Below, in pieces: positions 1 to 7,507 of a DNA stretch of 9,142 bases (positions are counted from its first letter, which is position 1; every line of letters begins with the position of its first letter). The translations under genes were made by a program, and so were the position numbers. The notes beneath the pieces are model-generated. The model worked only from the letters and a program-made list of their open reading frames with translations, ran no database searches and was not told the origin of the DNA. The stretch is from positions 1 through 9,142 of the forward strand of contig JADFNY010000125.1 of the NCBI GenBank assembly GCA_022563115.1. Direction: 5' to 3'. The stretch comes from Acidobacteriota bacterium. GTDB lineage: Bacteria; Acidobacteriota; UBA890.

Positions 1-466
1 AGCGTGGATCGAACGTGCGCAACGCCTGGGCAACCGCGGTCTCGAGGTTCGTGGCGCTGCGGTCGATGGAGCGATCAGCGCCTCCGGCCGACACCGGAAC
101 GGAACGGATCGCTTCGGCGCTCTCGACGCTGAGGGCCGAGCCGCCGAAAGCGACGTAGCCGGCGTGCGTCGGGTTGCCGCCCGCGCTCGATGCCGCGATC
201 CAGTCGATCGCGGTATCGACGAAGTCGGGATCGATGCTGCTCGAGATATCGAGCGCGTAGACCACCGAGATCCACTTGCCGGCACGGTTCCAGACCGGTT
301 GGGCGAGCGCCAGGGTCAGAAAGACGATCACCGCGGTGCGTACGATCGTCGACGCCAGCAAGTGGCGCGCCGACAGGCCGACCGCCGTGTGCGCCTTCAT
401 CCACCACACCGGCGGTAACGCCAGCAACAGCAACAGCGGCCAGTAATGCGAGAGGGTAACGCTCAT
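1..466 (-). CDS. Membrane-anchored VWA-domain protein, C-terminus beyond window edge
   Basis: This is the fifth gene of the operon and it is cut by the left window edge; 155 residues are visible. The ATG (464-466) overlaps the stop of the upstream BatA-like gene as ATGA. The N-terminus is hydrophobic: a Leu-rich TM at about residues 9-22 and a second at about 41-56. A VWA domain then begins with the metal-binding (MIDAS) motif D73-I-S-S-S77, and the later MIDAS threonine is probably T139 in 'SATNLET'. In this family the VWA domain sits next to the membrane and binds a divalent metal for protein-protein contact. The two-TM plus VWA layout matches BatA/BatB-type proteins of MoxR loci, and related proteins can carry long C-terminal domains that cannot be seen here. 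The coding frame is clear from the MIDAS motif and the start overlap. The overlapping frame at 75-407 is Arg-rich and not real. Function in detail is unknown. Confidence 0.88.
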   Translation of the reverse strand, partial: MSVTLSHYWPLLLLLALPPVWWMKAHTAVGLSARHLLASTIVRTAVIVFLTLALAQPVWNRAGKWISVVYALDISSSIDPDFVDTAIDWIAASSAGGNPTHAGYVAFGGSALSVESAEAIRSVPVSAGGADRSIDRSATNLETAVAQALRTFDPR

Positions 467-2277
467 ACCGTCAACCGCCTGTGGTAGGTGAACCACTCCA
501 CGATAACCAAGGCGGTAGCGATCGTCAGCAGCAGGATCCAGAGCTCGTCACCCCAGCCCGCCGGCTGCACGGCCCCGGAGGGCTGCGAGATCGAAGCGGT
601 TTGGACGTCCGGGCCGAAGCTCGTGGCGTTGACCGCCGAGCGCTCACGGTCGGCTAGGTTGACGGCCACCCGCAGCCGCCGGGTGCCGCTGGCCGCGGTG
701 TACAGGCCCGGTCCATCGGCCACGAAGACGGTGCGTTCGGTGAGCGTCCAGGTGACCACCTCCTTGCCTTCGAGGTCCACCACCGTCGCCGCCGGCAGCG
801 GCACTTCGACGCGACCGGGGGCGCTGGTGAGCGCCACCTGCTCGTCCATCATCCAGCTCAGCGCGTTGCTGATGAAGATCGGGAAGCCGGGCTGCAATGG
901 GAAGTTCGAATCCTCGAGCGCGAACGAAACCCTCAGGACCTTCTCCGGGTTCTCCGTCACGACGATCAGCGGCGAGCTCGGGCTCCCGACGATGATGTCG
1001 GCGAGATCGGCGGAACCGTCGGTCGACGCCAACGGCGAGATGCGGGCGGCGCGATCGACGCGCAGGTCCTCGAGCGAGACGAACTGAAGCAGCGGGTGGG
1101 CCGCGTTCCAGCCCATGACTTCCGGGGACTCGACGATTCCGAGGGTCGGCGCCAGCCATGAAACGTCGGGCGGCAGGAACAGCAACGCCGGCCCCGAAGG
1201 CGGCGTCGGCGGAGCGTAGCGATCGAAAATGTACACGTCCGCCGCGACCCCGGTGACGTATTCCTGCGGTGTCTTGAAGTCCACGGTGATACGCGGCTCG
1301 ATCAGCAGCAGGTTCTCGAGGTAGATGCTGCCCGGGCTGACCAACACGACCACCATCCGGTTGCGCACGGGCAGGAACGAGAATGCGTAGTCGTCGGCCG
1401 CAAAGGCGTCGGCGTCGCTGGTCACCGCCACCCTCACCGGTCCGCGGTCGAAGCTCGACAAGTTGATCGTCCGGCCTTGGGATTCGCCCGGCTGCAGCGT
1501 GACGTCCTCGCCGAGCCGGCCCCCACCGCTGCCGCTGAGCCGGATCCTGGCGTCCTTGGGCCGCCCCGAAGCATTGGTGACCTCGAGGAACGCCTGGTAC
1601 TCGAGCGGCGAGGCGGGCACGGAGCGGATCTCGAAGGCGGTGATCCCGACGTTGTCCGCCGCCTCGAACACCGACACGACGGTCGCCTCCGGTGGCACGT
1701 CGTCGACCATCACGCCGTCGGAGACGAAGTAGAGCTCGCCGTCGGATGCCGCCAGCATCGGGAACTTGGATTCGCCGCCGAGCGACACGTTCAGCCCCTC
1801 GAGAACGTCGAGGGCGCTGCCGCGGTCGGACGCCTCGGTCGGCGGGGCCTGCCCGGTGGTGTCGACGATCAGGAACCTGCCGCCGGCGCTGCCCTGCTGC
1901 AACAGCTCGCGCGCCTCGGCAACGGCGTGCTCCCAGCGTGTGTAGCCGTCGGAGCTGCGCGTCGCCATGGTGGCCGAGTTGTCGATCACCACGGTGATGT
2001 CGCGGATCTCGTTGGCGCTGGAGCCGACTTCTGGGCGCCCCAAGGCGGTCGCCACCGACAACCCGACGGTGATCGCGATCATCAGCGAGATCCACCAGCG
2101 CAACCGGTCGAGAAAGGTCTTCTTCTTCTTCTCGCGCAGCAGGCGTTTCCACAGCAGGTTCGAGGGCACGACGACCCTCTTGGGCGGCGGCTTGAGCCAG
2201 TACAGCACCACGATGCTCGCCGCCGTCGCCGCCAGCAGCAGGCCGGCCATCGCGGGGCTCAGCGACAGAAAGCTCAT
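463..2277 (-). CDS. BatA-type membrane protein with divergent VWA domain
   Basis: The protein has 604 residues. Residues 1-80 are a BatA-type N-terminal domain: TM 8-28, then a short motif with P38-S-N-L-L-W-K typical of the family, a Lys-rich cytoplasmic loop (49-53), and TM 60-78. A VWA-like domain follows (about 92-205) with D99-N-S-A-T103 in place of the usual DxSxS, and D187 in 'FVSDG'. No clear MIDAS threonine is visible between them, so metal binding may be weak or lost. Residues about 210-570 are a beta-rich region with 'HPLLQFVSLEDL' near 394-405, a pattern common in the large BatA/glutamine-amidotransferase-like envelope proteins. A last TM (about 578-596) is followed by a basic tail. 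The expected layout is a large extracytoplasmic part anchored at both ends. ATGA overlaps join it to the DUF58 gene before it and the next VWA gene after it, which argues for a joint complex. Family assignment is firm; role is inferred. Confidence 0.88.
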   Translation of the reverse strand: MSFLSLSPAMAGLLLAATAASIVVLYWLKPPPKRVVVPSNLLWKRLLREKKKKTFLDRLRWWISLMIAITVGLSVATALGRPEVGSSANEIRDITVVIDNSATMATRSSDGYTRWEHAVAEARELLQQGSAGGRFLIVDTTGQAPPTEASDRGSALDVLEGLNVSLGGESKFPMLAASDGELYFVSDGVMVDDVPPEATVVSVFEAADNVGITAFEIRSVPASPLEYQAFLEVTNASGRPKDARIRLSGSGGGRLGEDVTLQPGESQGRTINLSSFDRGPVRVAVTSDADAFAADDYAFSFLPVRNRMVVVLVSPGSIYLENLLLIEPRITVDFKTPQEYVTGVAADVYIFDRYAPPTPPSGPALLFLPPDVSWLAPTLGIVESPEVMGWNAAHPLLQFVSLEDLRVDRAARISPLASTDGSADLADIIVGSPSSPLIVVTENPEKVLRVSFALEDSNFPLQPGFPIFISNALSWMMDEQVALTSAPGRVEVPLPAATVVDLEGKEVVTWTLTERTVFVADGPGLYTAASGTRRLRVAVNLADRERSAVNATSFGPDVQTASISQPSGAVQPAGWGDELWILLLTIATALVIVEWFTYHRRLTV

Positions 2278-3164
2278 CCGAGGAACCTCCCCTGGCGGAA
2301 GACCCGCAGGATCAGTTCTTCGAACGGCAGCTCGGTGTCGGTGCGAACGTAGCCGTAGCCGTTCTTGCGGCAGTACGCGCTGACCTCCTCGCAGTGCTCC
2401 TCAAACACCTCGGAGTAGGCGTCGAGCAGGCCCGGCGTCACCTTGATGCGCTCGGTCTTGCCGGACTCGGCGTCCTCGAGAAGGACTTCGTCGGGCAGGT
2501 CGGGATGCTCTTCATCGGTACTGTAGACGTGCACCGCGAAGAGGTCCTGTTTGTAATAGCGCAGCATGTCGAACGCCTTGTCCCAACCGGTCTCGTCCAG
2601 AAAGTCGGACACGACGACCACCAGGCCCCGGCGCCGGCGCGCCGAGAAGAAGTTCCGGAACGCCTTGACCATCGAGGTCGCACCGCTTGGCTGGAGCGAT
2701 TCGAGGAAATTGAAGGCGCGCCAGATCTGGGTTCTGCCCTTGCGTGCTGACATCTCCTGGGCGATGCCGTCGGCGAACCCGACCAGGCTCACGCGGTCGT
2801 GATTCAGGAGCCCGATGTAGGCGAGCGCGGCGGCGATCTTGCGGGCGAAGTCGTACTTCGACGGGTCGCCGTGGTCCATCGACTTGCTGGAGTCGAAGAA
2901 GATATAGATCGGCAGGTCAGCGTCCTCCTCGAACATCCGGAGGACGAGCTTGTCGAGCCGCAGAAAGGTGCGCCAGTCGACGTTCTTTGTGTCCTCGCCG
3001 GCGACGTACTGGCGATAGTCGGCAAACTCGATGCCCGAATCGGTCTTTTTCTTCGCCCGGTGCTCGCCGTGCAGGTGGCCGGGAATCATGTGCTTCGAGA
3101 CGATGGTCAGGTAGTTCAGCCTGTTCATGAACTCGTCGTCGAACAGCGTGCTCGATTCAGCCAT
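2274..3164 (-). CDS. DUF58 family protein with intact VWA metal site
   Basis: The protein has 296 residues and no TM segment, so it should be cytoplasmic. The DUF58 signature is clear: an N-terminal helix region rich in basic residues, then 'EFADYRQY' at 46-53 and 'GEDTKNVDWRTFLRLDKL' at 56-73. The VWA core has a complete MIDAS set: D91-S-S-K-S95, T163 in 'SGATS', and D187 in 'VVSDFLD'. Length is typical for the short, soluble DUF58 form. In known loci DUF58 genes sit directly after moxR and are thought to be partners or clients of that ATPase. Here it follows moxR after 69 bases and overlaps the BatA-like gene by 4 bases. The start is chosen because the N-terminus fits the family. Only a weak AGG lies just before it, so translation may rely on moxR coupling or on the hairpin upstream. 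Family call is confident; biochemical role is not established. Confidence 0.93.
   Translation of the reverse strand: MAESSTLFDDEFMNRLNYLTIVSKHMIPGHLHGEHRAKKKTDSGIEFADYRQYVAGEDTKNVDWRTFLRLDKLVLRMFEEDADLPIYIFFDSSKSMDHGDPSKYDFARKIAAALAYIGLLNHDRVSLVGFADGIAQEMSARKGRTQIWRAFNFLESLQPSGATSMVKAFRNFFSARRRRGLVVVVSDFLDETGWDKAFDMLRYYKQDLFAVHVYSTDEEHPDLPDEVLLEDAESGKTERIKVTPGLLDAYSEVFEEHCEEVSAYCRKNGYGYVRTDTELPFEELILRVFRQGRFLG
2286..2292 (-). promoter_or_regulatory. Strong ribosome binding site for the BatA-like gene
   Basis: On the minus strand GGGGAGG ends 8 bases before the ATG at 2277, inside the 3' end of the DUF58 gene. It fixes this start and suggests independent re-initiation in addition to coupling through the ATGA overlap. 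The other genes of the operon have much weaker sites. Confidence 0.75.
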
Positions 3165-3181
3165 GACCTAGCGCACCGCGA

Positions 3182-3196
3182 CTCGCCCGGGGCGAG
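3182..3196 (-). promoter_or_regulatory. Perfect GC hairpin in the moxR/DUF58 gap
   Basis: CTCGCC (3182-3187), a 3-base loop, and GGCGAG (3191-3196) form a 6-bp perfect stem made almost only of G:C pairs. It lies 18 bases before the DUF58 start in the only spaced junction of the operon. There is no U-run, so it is not a classical terminator. It could modulate translation, act as an attenuator or protect an mRNA end. The structure is seen in the sequence; the role is inferred. Confidence 0.4.
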
Positions 3197-3233
3197 GCGA
3201 TCATTCGGGGGATGGACATCGGGATCTGGTGGA

Positions 3234-4229
3234 CTACTCGGCCGGCTCCGGGGTGTCCTTCATGATGGCGCGAAGGATGTCGTCTCTGTCGATGCGTTCG
3301 GCCTCGCCCTCGAAGTTCAGCATCATGCGGTGGCGCAGCGCCGGCAGCAGCATCGAGCGAATGTCCGCGCACGAAACGTGGAGGCGTCCGTTGAGCAACG
3401 CGTTGACCTTGCCGCCGACAACCAACGTCTGGGTGCCACGAGGGCTAGCCCCGAAGCGCACGAACTGGTTGATCATCGGATGCGCGTACGGCGTGTCGGG
3501 GTGCGTCGCCAGCGTCAGCCGGATGGCATAGTCCTGCACCGGGCGAGCGATCGGGACGTCGCGCGCCGTGTCGCGCATCGTCAGGATCTCCTCGCGGGTG
3601 AGCACCGTCTCCGCAACGGGCTCCTCGCGCTTCGTCGTCCGATCCATGATCTCGTGCATGTGCTCGGGTTCCGGGTACATAATCCGCAGCTTGTAGAAAA
3701 AGCGGTCGAGCTGGGCCTCGGGTAGCGGGTAGGTGCCTTCCATCTCGAGCGGGTTCTGCGTCGCCAGGACGAAGAACGGCGGATCCAGCTTGTGGGTCGT
3801 CGTTCCGACGGTGACGGTGCGCTCCTGCATCGCCTCGAGCAGCGCCGACTGCGTTTTTGGCGTCGCGCGGTTGATCTCATCGGCGAGCAGGATGTTGGTG
3901 TGGATCGGGCCCTTCTGGAACTCGAGAACCTTCTCGCCCGTCTCGGTCTCGTGCACCACGTTGGATCCGACGATGTCGCCGGGCATCAGGTCGGGGGTAA
4001 ACTGAATACGCGAGAAATTCAGGTGCAGAACGTCGGCGACGGTGGCAACGATCTTTGTCTTGCCGATGCCGGGGATGCCTTCCAACAAGACATGCCCTTT
4101 GGCCAGCAGGCTGATCAACGTGCCGTCGATGATCTCCTCGGCACCGACGATGACCTTGCCGATTTCCTCGCGGACGCGCTTGAACTGGTCGGTGAACGTG
4201 CTTATTTGTTCTTCGAGTTCAATCGTCAT
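3234..4229 (-). CDS. MoxR-family AAA+ ATPase
   Basis: The protein has 331 residues, the normal MoxR size, with all motor motifs. Walker A is G51-I-P-G-I-G-K-T58. Walker B is 'ILLADEIN' at 113-120 (D117, E118). Sensor 1 lies in 'ATQNP' (156-160), and the MoxR-typical 'PLPEAQLDRFF' runs 168-178. Sensor 2 is 'GASPRG' at 260-265, with the lid domain to the end. MoxR ATPases are ring-forming, ATP-driven chaperone-like proteins that act with VWA partners on maturation or metal insertion of clients. Three VWA proteins follow directly, as expected for this family. The ATG (4227-4229) overlaps the stop of the upstream coiled-coil gene as ATGA. There is no good Shine-Dalgarno sequence, so translational coupling is likely. 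The specific client is unknown. I withhold a gene symbol because MoxR proteins form many paralogous groups. Confidence 0.96.
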   Translation of the reverse strand: MTIELEEQISTFTDQFKRVREEIGKVIVGAEEIIDGTLISLLAKGHVLLEGIPGIGKTKIVATVADVLHLNFSRIQFTPDLMPGDIVGSNVVHETETGEKVLEFQKGPIHTNILLADEINRATPKTQSALLEAMQERTVTVGTTTHKLDPPFFVLATQNPLEMEGTYPLPEAQLDRFFYKLRIMYPEPEHMHEIMDRTTKREEPVAETVLTREEILTMRDTARDVPIARPVQDYAIRLTLATHPDTPYAHPMINQFVRFGASPRGTQTLVVGGKVNALLNGRLHVSCADIRSMLLPALRHRMMLNFEGEAERIDRDDILRAIMKDTPEPAE

Positions 4230-5857
4230 TGGTTTTCACGCGGCCGTATGGCCAGGAAATATCTTTTAACGAGATTTCGGTAACGCCAGGGAATACGCTC
4301 GACGCTCAACGCCGAAGCTTCGGCGTAGTTTGGAGGGCCCCGCACGTTACGGTACTCGACTCTCGCCGTCTCTTGCCTGCTGGCTTCTTGGAAAATGTCC
4401 TCGGGATCGGGTAATTCTTCGGGTCCTTCTTCGTCGTCGGGTACAACTTCCATCTCGAGCTGAACTTCAAGCGTCGTCGCCGCGCCGAGTCGCATTTCGG
4501 CGCCTTCGATCGCCTCGCTCGTCGCGTGACCCGTCGGTCCGCCCTGCTGCGACGGATCGCCCATGTCACCGCTCGCCGCCGCCATCTGCACCTCGTCGGA
4601 CGGCAGCGCCATGGCGCCTTCTTGCGATTCGCCCGCCTGCTCGGATGCCATTGCTAGCTGCGACATCATCTGCTGGGCGAGCTGCTGCCGTGACATCGAC
4701 TGCTGCATCGCCTGCATCTGCTGCGACGCTTGGTTCATCATCTCCTGAGCGTCGATGCGCTGCGACATGGCATCCATCGCGTCGGCGGCGTCCTGCATGG
4801 CCTGCATGGCCGCAGCCAACTGCTCCTCGGACATCGCCTCGGCGGCCTCCTGCAGCGCCTGCATGAGCTCTTCCATGCTCGCCTGATCGCCCTGGGCCGC
4901 CTGCTGCAGCTGCTCGGCCATCTCGGCGAGCTGCTGGCCGTCCATCTGGGCGAGCTGTTCGGCGAGCTGCCGCATCATCTCGGCGGCTGCCGAAAGATTT
5001 TGGTTCTTCATCGCCTCGGCGAGGTCGGCCAGCTCGCTGGAGCCCTCGAGGTCCTGGGCGAGGTCCTCGAGCGCTTCTTGCAAGGCGCTCATCTCGAGGT
5101 TGCCTTCTTCGAGGGCGTTCTGGGCCTCGCGCAGCTCGCGCAGGAACTCTTCCATCGTCAGCTGGTCGGCCTCGAGGGCGCGCATCGCCTCTTCGAGCCG
5201 ATCCCGAGCCTCGGCGCTGAGCTGGTCCTCTTCGGCGGCCGCCTCTTCGAGCGCCTGCGCTTGCTCAACGAGGTTGCGGATCTCCTCGAACTGCTCTTCC
5301 TGCGCGTCGGTGAGACTCGAGGGGTCGATAGGCACTTTGCTGAAGGCGAGCAACGGCGGACCGGAGGGGGCGAACCCGAGCAGAACCAGAATGCCGCCCA
5401 GCGCCATGGCGACCCAGAAGCGCTGCGGAACGATGGTCGGCACCAACCGCTTGGGCCGCAGGCCGCGCGCCGTCTGGGCGGCGCGTTGCACCTGGGTTTC
5501 GGTCCAAACCGTGCGGTGATCCTGGCGCATGAACCAGTAGGCGCTCTTGAGCTCGTCGTGCAGCCCGCCGGCGTGGTCGGCCACCACGGCGGCCTGGCCG
5601 AGCTGACGGGCTCCGTACTGGGTCCAAGTGAGGAAGGCGACGAAAAGCGCTGTCGAGGTCGCCACGACGATCAGCGTCGAGGGCGCCCAGATGTTCACCA
5701 GCATGCCGAGGATCTTGACGGTGACGAGCGTCGCCAGCACGAAGCAAACCGCGACCGACAGATGGTCGAGGATGCGGTTCAAACGCACCTGGCGGTCGAC
5801 GCTCTCGAGGACGCCGCGGATGACCGAATGTTCTGAACTACGGTTGGATGGTGACAC
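4226..5857 (-). CDS. DUF4175-like membrane protein with long Gln/Met-rich coiled coil
   Basis: First gene of the operon; 543 residues from the GTG at 5857. The frame stays open to a second GTG at 5941 (571 residues). Neither has a Shine-Dalgarno sequence, and I prefer 5857 because the extra 28 residues look non-coding and Pro/Gly-rich. TM segments lie at about 33-57, 60-78 and 147-164. The loop between TM2 and TM3 holds 'HAGGLHDELKSAYWFM', resembling proteins of the DUF4175 type. After TM3 comes a coiled coil of about 230 residues (183-412): first Glu/Leu-rich, then very rich in Gln and Met. An acidic, disordered stretch follows, and then a conserved-looking end, 'IPWRYRNLVKRYF' (522-534), as in unnamed proteins next to bat genes. 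The protein is likely an inner-membrane scaffold or client adaptor. The 4-base overlap with moxR supports a shared complex. The family link is by recall of layout, not by a search; function is unknown. Confidence 0.82.
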   Translation of the reverse strand: MSPSNRSSEHSVIRGVLESVDRQVRLNRILDHLSVAVCFVLATLVTVKILGMLVNIWAPSTLIVVATSTALFVAFLTWTQYGARQLGQAAVVADHAGGLHDELKSAYWFMRQDHRTVWTETQVQRAAQTARGLRPKRLVPTIVPQRFWVAMALGGILVLLGFAPSGPPLLAFSKVPIDPSSLTDAQEEQFEEIRNLVEQAQALEEAAAEEDQLSAEARDRLEEAMRALEADQLTMEEFLRELREAQNALEEGNLEMSALQEALEDLAQDLEGSSELADLAEAMKNQNLSAAAEMMRQLAEQLAQMDGQQLAEMAEQLQQAAQGDQASMEELMQALQEAAEAMSEEQLAAAMQAMQDAADAMDAMSQRIDAQEMMNQASQQMQAMQQSMSRQQLAQQMMSQLAMASEQAGESQEGAMALPSDEVQMAAASGDMGDPSQQGGPTGHATSEAIEGAEMRLGAATTLEVQLEMEVVPDDEEGPEELPDPEDIFQEASRQETARVEYRNVRGPPNYAEASALSVERIPWRYRNLVKRYFLAIRPRENQ

Positions 5858-5941
5858 GTCAAACCCATTGTTCCACGGCGCAGGGGGCCCGCGAAGACGA
5901 AGGACGCCCAGCCAGGGGCCGGTAGTCACCACGCCGGTCAC

Positions 5942-6052
5942 GGAAACTGCAAACTGCCTGATTACAGGCTTTCAGGCGGCCCACCCAATGGAGAAATTGC
6001 ACGGGGCCCGGGGAGATTCACACCTCGACGCCTGTGCCGTCAAGGCTGGCAA
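5942..6052. promoter_or_regulatory. Spacer between M48 gene and MoxR operon, with small inverted repeat
   Basis: This 111-base gap (195 bases if the operon's first gene starts at 5857) is the likely leader of the operon. It holds the inverted repeat GCCTG-ATTA-CAGGC at 5956-5969, which could be an operator half-site pair or a weak hairpin. On the minus strand a TTGACG box (about 6040) lacks a convincing -10 at the right spacing. No terminator with a T-run follows the M48 stop, so read-through from the M48 gene into the operon is possible. All regulatory readings here are inference. Confidence 0.3.
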
Positions 6053-7507
6053 TCAAGGTCTGCCGGGGCCTCCAAACACGAGTTTGACGGCATCTCCGGC
6101 GACGATCAAGTTGTCCATCGACATGTGGTTGAGAATGGCCACGATCTCCGCCGGCACCGAGACCTCGGGATGGGCCTCGAGAGCCCCGGCCAGCGTCATG
6201 GTTTGCGACAGTTCGATCACCGCGACCCGCGCCGGCTCGGTCTCGAGCACGGACTCGTCCTGCAGCTCGCGGAAGCTGTACATGCTGCGCTGCATCCTCG
6301 TTGCATAGGTGCGCCAGCGCCTCGGTGTGGTCACCCCCAGAAGCTGGTAGAGGCGTCCGTCGAAGGAGATCCAGTTGCCCAGGACGGCGTATTCGGTGCC
6401 GTCGCCGTCCAACGTGAAGTCGACCTGCACCGCCTCGAGGCCGTTGATCTCGATGCGCTTTCTGTCGACGACCTCGGCGCCCAGCTCTCTCATGTAGTTG
6501 CTCACGTAGTCGTAGGGCTCCTGGCCCTTCTTCGGCGACACGAGCTCCAGCTTCATGTACGCCAGATCGGCGGGCTCCGAAACGATGATCGCCGAGCGCC
6601 CGTTCTCCACGCTCCAGTCGGTCGGGAAGGCGAGCCGGAAGCGAAGGTCGGGGTGCAGAAAGTCGTCGCCGTCCATGTAGCCCTCGCGTGGGTTCTCCCC
6701 GAACACGACGCCGTCGACCTGCTCCAGCAGAGCACGACGACCGACCAGCAACTGATCGTTGCTCAGGCCGAACTCGGCCAGCGCCTCGCGGGCCGTCCGG
6801 TTGCTGCGCTCGATGCGGTCGTCGATCTGGGGGTGCGTCGAGATCCACCCCGGCAGCTTCTTGCGGTCGTAGTGTTCCTCGAGGCTCTGCAACGTCTGGA
6901 AGAACCCGCCGATGGCGTAGGGGTTGTAGCCTGCCTGGGCGGCGTAGCGGATGCCCCGCCTGTCGGCGTCGCGCTCTTGGCCGCGTGAGTATTTGGTCAG
7001 CACCAGGGTGGTGACGAGCTGCGGAACGCCCAGGTCGACGAGGTCGCGCACCGTATCCGAGAGGACGGCGCCGGCGAGGATGCCGATCGTCGCCAAGATC
7101 GAGCCCCACCGGCGCCCGCGGCTGTGTCTCCCGGTGACGTGACCGATCTCGTGGCCGATGACGCCGGCAAGCTCCGCCTCGGACCCGGCGTAGGCGACCA
7201 GGCCCCGCGTGACGTAGACGAATCCACCGGGCAGCGCGAACGCGTTGATCACCGGTGAATCGAGGACACGGAAGGTCCAGGGCAGATTGGGCCGCTCCGA
7301 CAGCGCCGCCATACTGTTGCCGATGTCCGCGACGTAGCCGGCCAGCTCTTCGTCCTCGTAAAAGCCGTACAGCGCCTCGACTTGCTTGTCAGCCTCGCGC
7401 CCCTGCTCGATCTCGCCTTGGTCTTCGTTCTCCTGCCAGGACGAGGCCGCCGCCGGCAGAACCAGCAGCAGCACCACGAACGCCGCGACGACGCGGAGAA
7501 GCTTCAT
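6053..7507 (-). CDS. Secreted M48-family zinc metalloprotease with LysM-like C-terminus
   Basis: The protein has 484 residues from the ATG at 7507, fixed by AGGGAG at 7515-7520 (7-base spacer) and by the signal peptide that begins at once (residues 1-22, cut near 'AAA-S'). The frame runs on upstream to 7933, but that part lacks a ribosome site and would hide the signal peptide. The M48 catalytic motif is H119-E-I-G-H123; the third zinc ligand is E178 in 'YSRGQERDADRRG', and 'STHPQIDDRI' (223-232) is the usual family block. A hydrophobic stretch, 135-150, lies between the zinc motifs. A middle domain of about 280-400 has no clear name. The end (about 425-480) resembles the LysM-like module seen in BepA/YfgC-type or Loi-type relatives, pointing to the periplasm or envelope. 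Such proteases degrade or refold misassembled outer-membrane proteins in other bacteria. The upstream position to the MoxR operon suggests a shared envelope-quality theme, which is inference. Confidence 0.93.
   Translation of the reverse strand: MKLLRVVAAFVVLLLVLPAAASSWQENEDQGEIEQGREADKQVEALYGFYEDEELAGYVADIGNSMAALSERPNLPWTFRVLDSPVINAFALPGGFVYVTRGLVAYAGSEAELAGVIGHEIGHVTGRHSRGRRWGSILATIGILAGAVLSDTVRDLVDLGVPQLVTTLVLTKYSRGQERDADRRGIRYAAQAGYNPYAIGGFFQTLQSLEEHYDRKKLPGWISTHPQIDDRIERSNRTAREALAEFGLSNDQLLVGRRALLEQVDGVVFGENPREGYMDGDDFLHPDLRFRLAFPTDWSVENGRSAIIVSEPADLAYMKLELVSPKKGQEPYDYVSNYMRELGAEVVDRKRIEINGLEAVQVDFTLDGDGTEYAVLGNWISFDGRLYQLLGVTTPRRWRTYATRMQRSMYSFRELQDESVLETEPARVAVIELSQTMTLAGALEAHPEVSVPAEIVAILNHMSMDNLIVAGDAVKLVFGGPGRP

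Noticed and set aside
644..2152. Minus-strand open frame of 502 residues inside the BatA-like gene
   Set aside because: Arg/Gly/Ala-rich out-of-frame reading; the frame with TM, BatA and VWA patterns is the real one.
1477..2352. Open frame on the plus strand, 291 residues
   Set aside because: Antisense shadow of the BatA-like gene in GC-rich DNA, with Arg/Gly/His-rich low-complexity product.
2799..3725. Open frame on the plus strand, 308 residues
   Set aside because: Antisense to both DUF58 and moxR genes, whose motifs are unmistakable; it crosses their gap with no ribosome site.
4730..5836. Long open frame on the plus strand, 368 residues, Leu/His/Gly-rich
   Set aside because: It is the antisense of the coiled-coil gene; the Leu-rich content comes from reading CAG/GAG codons backwards, and there is no start signal or family pattern.
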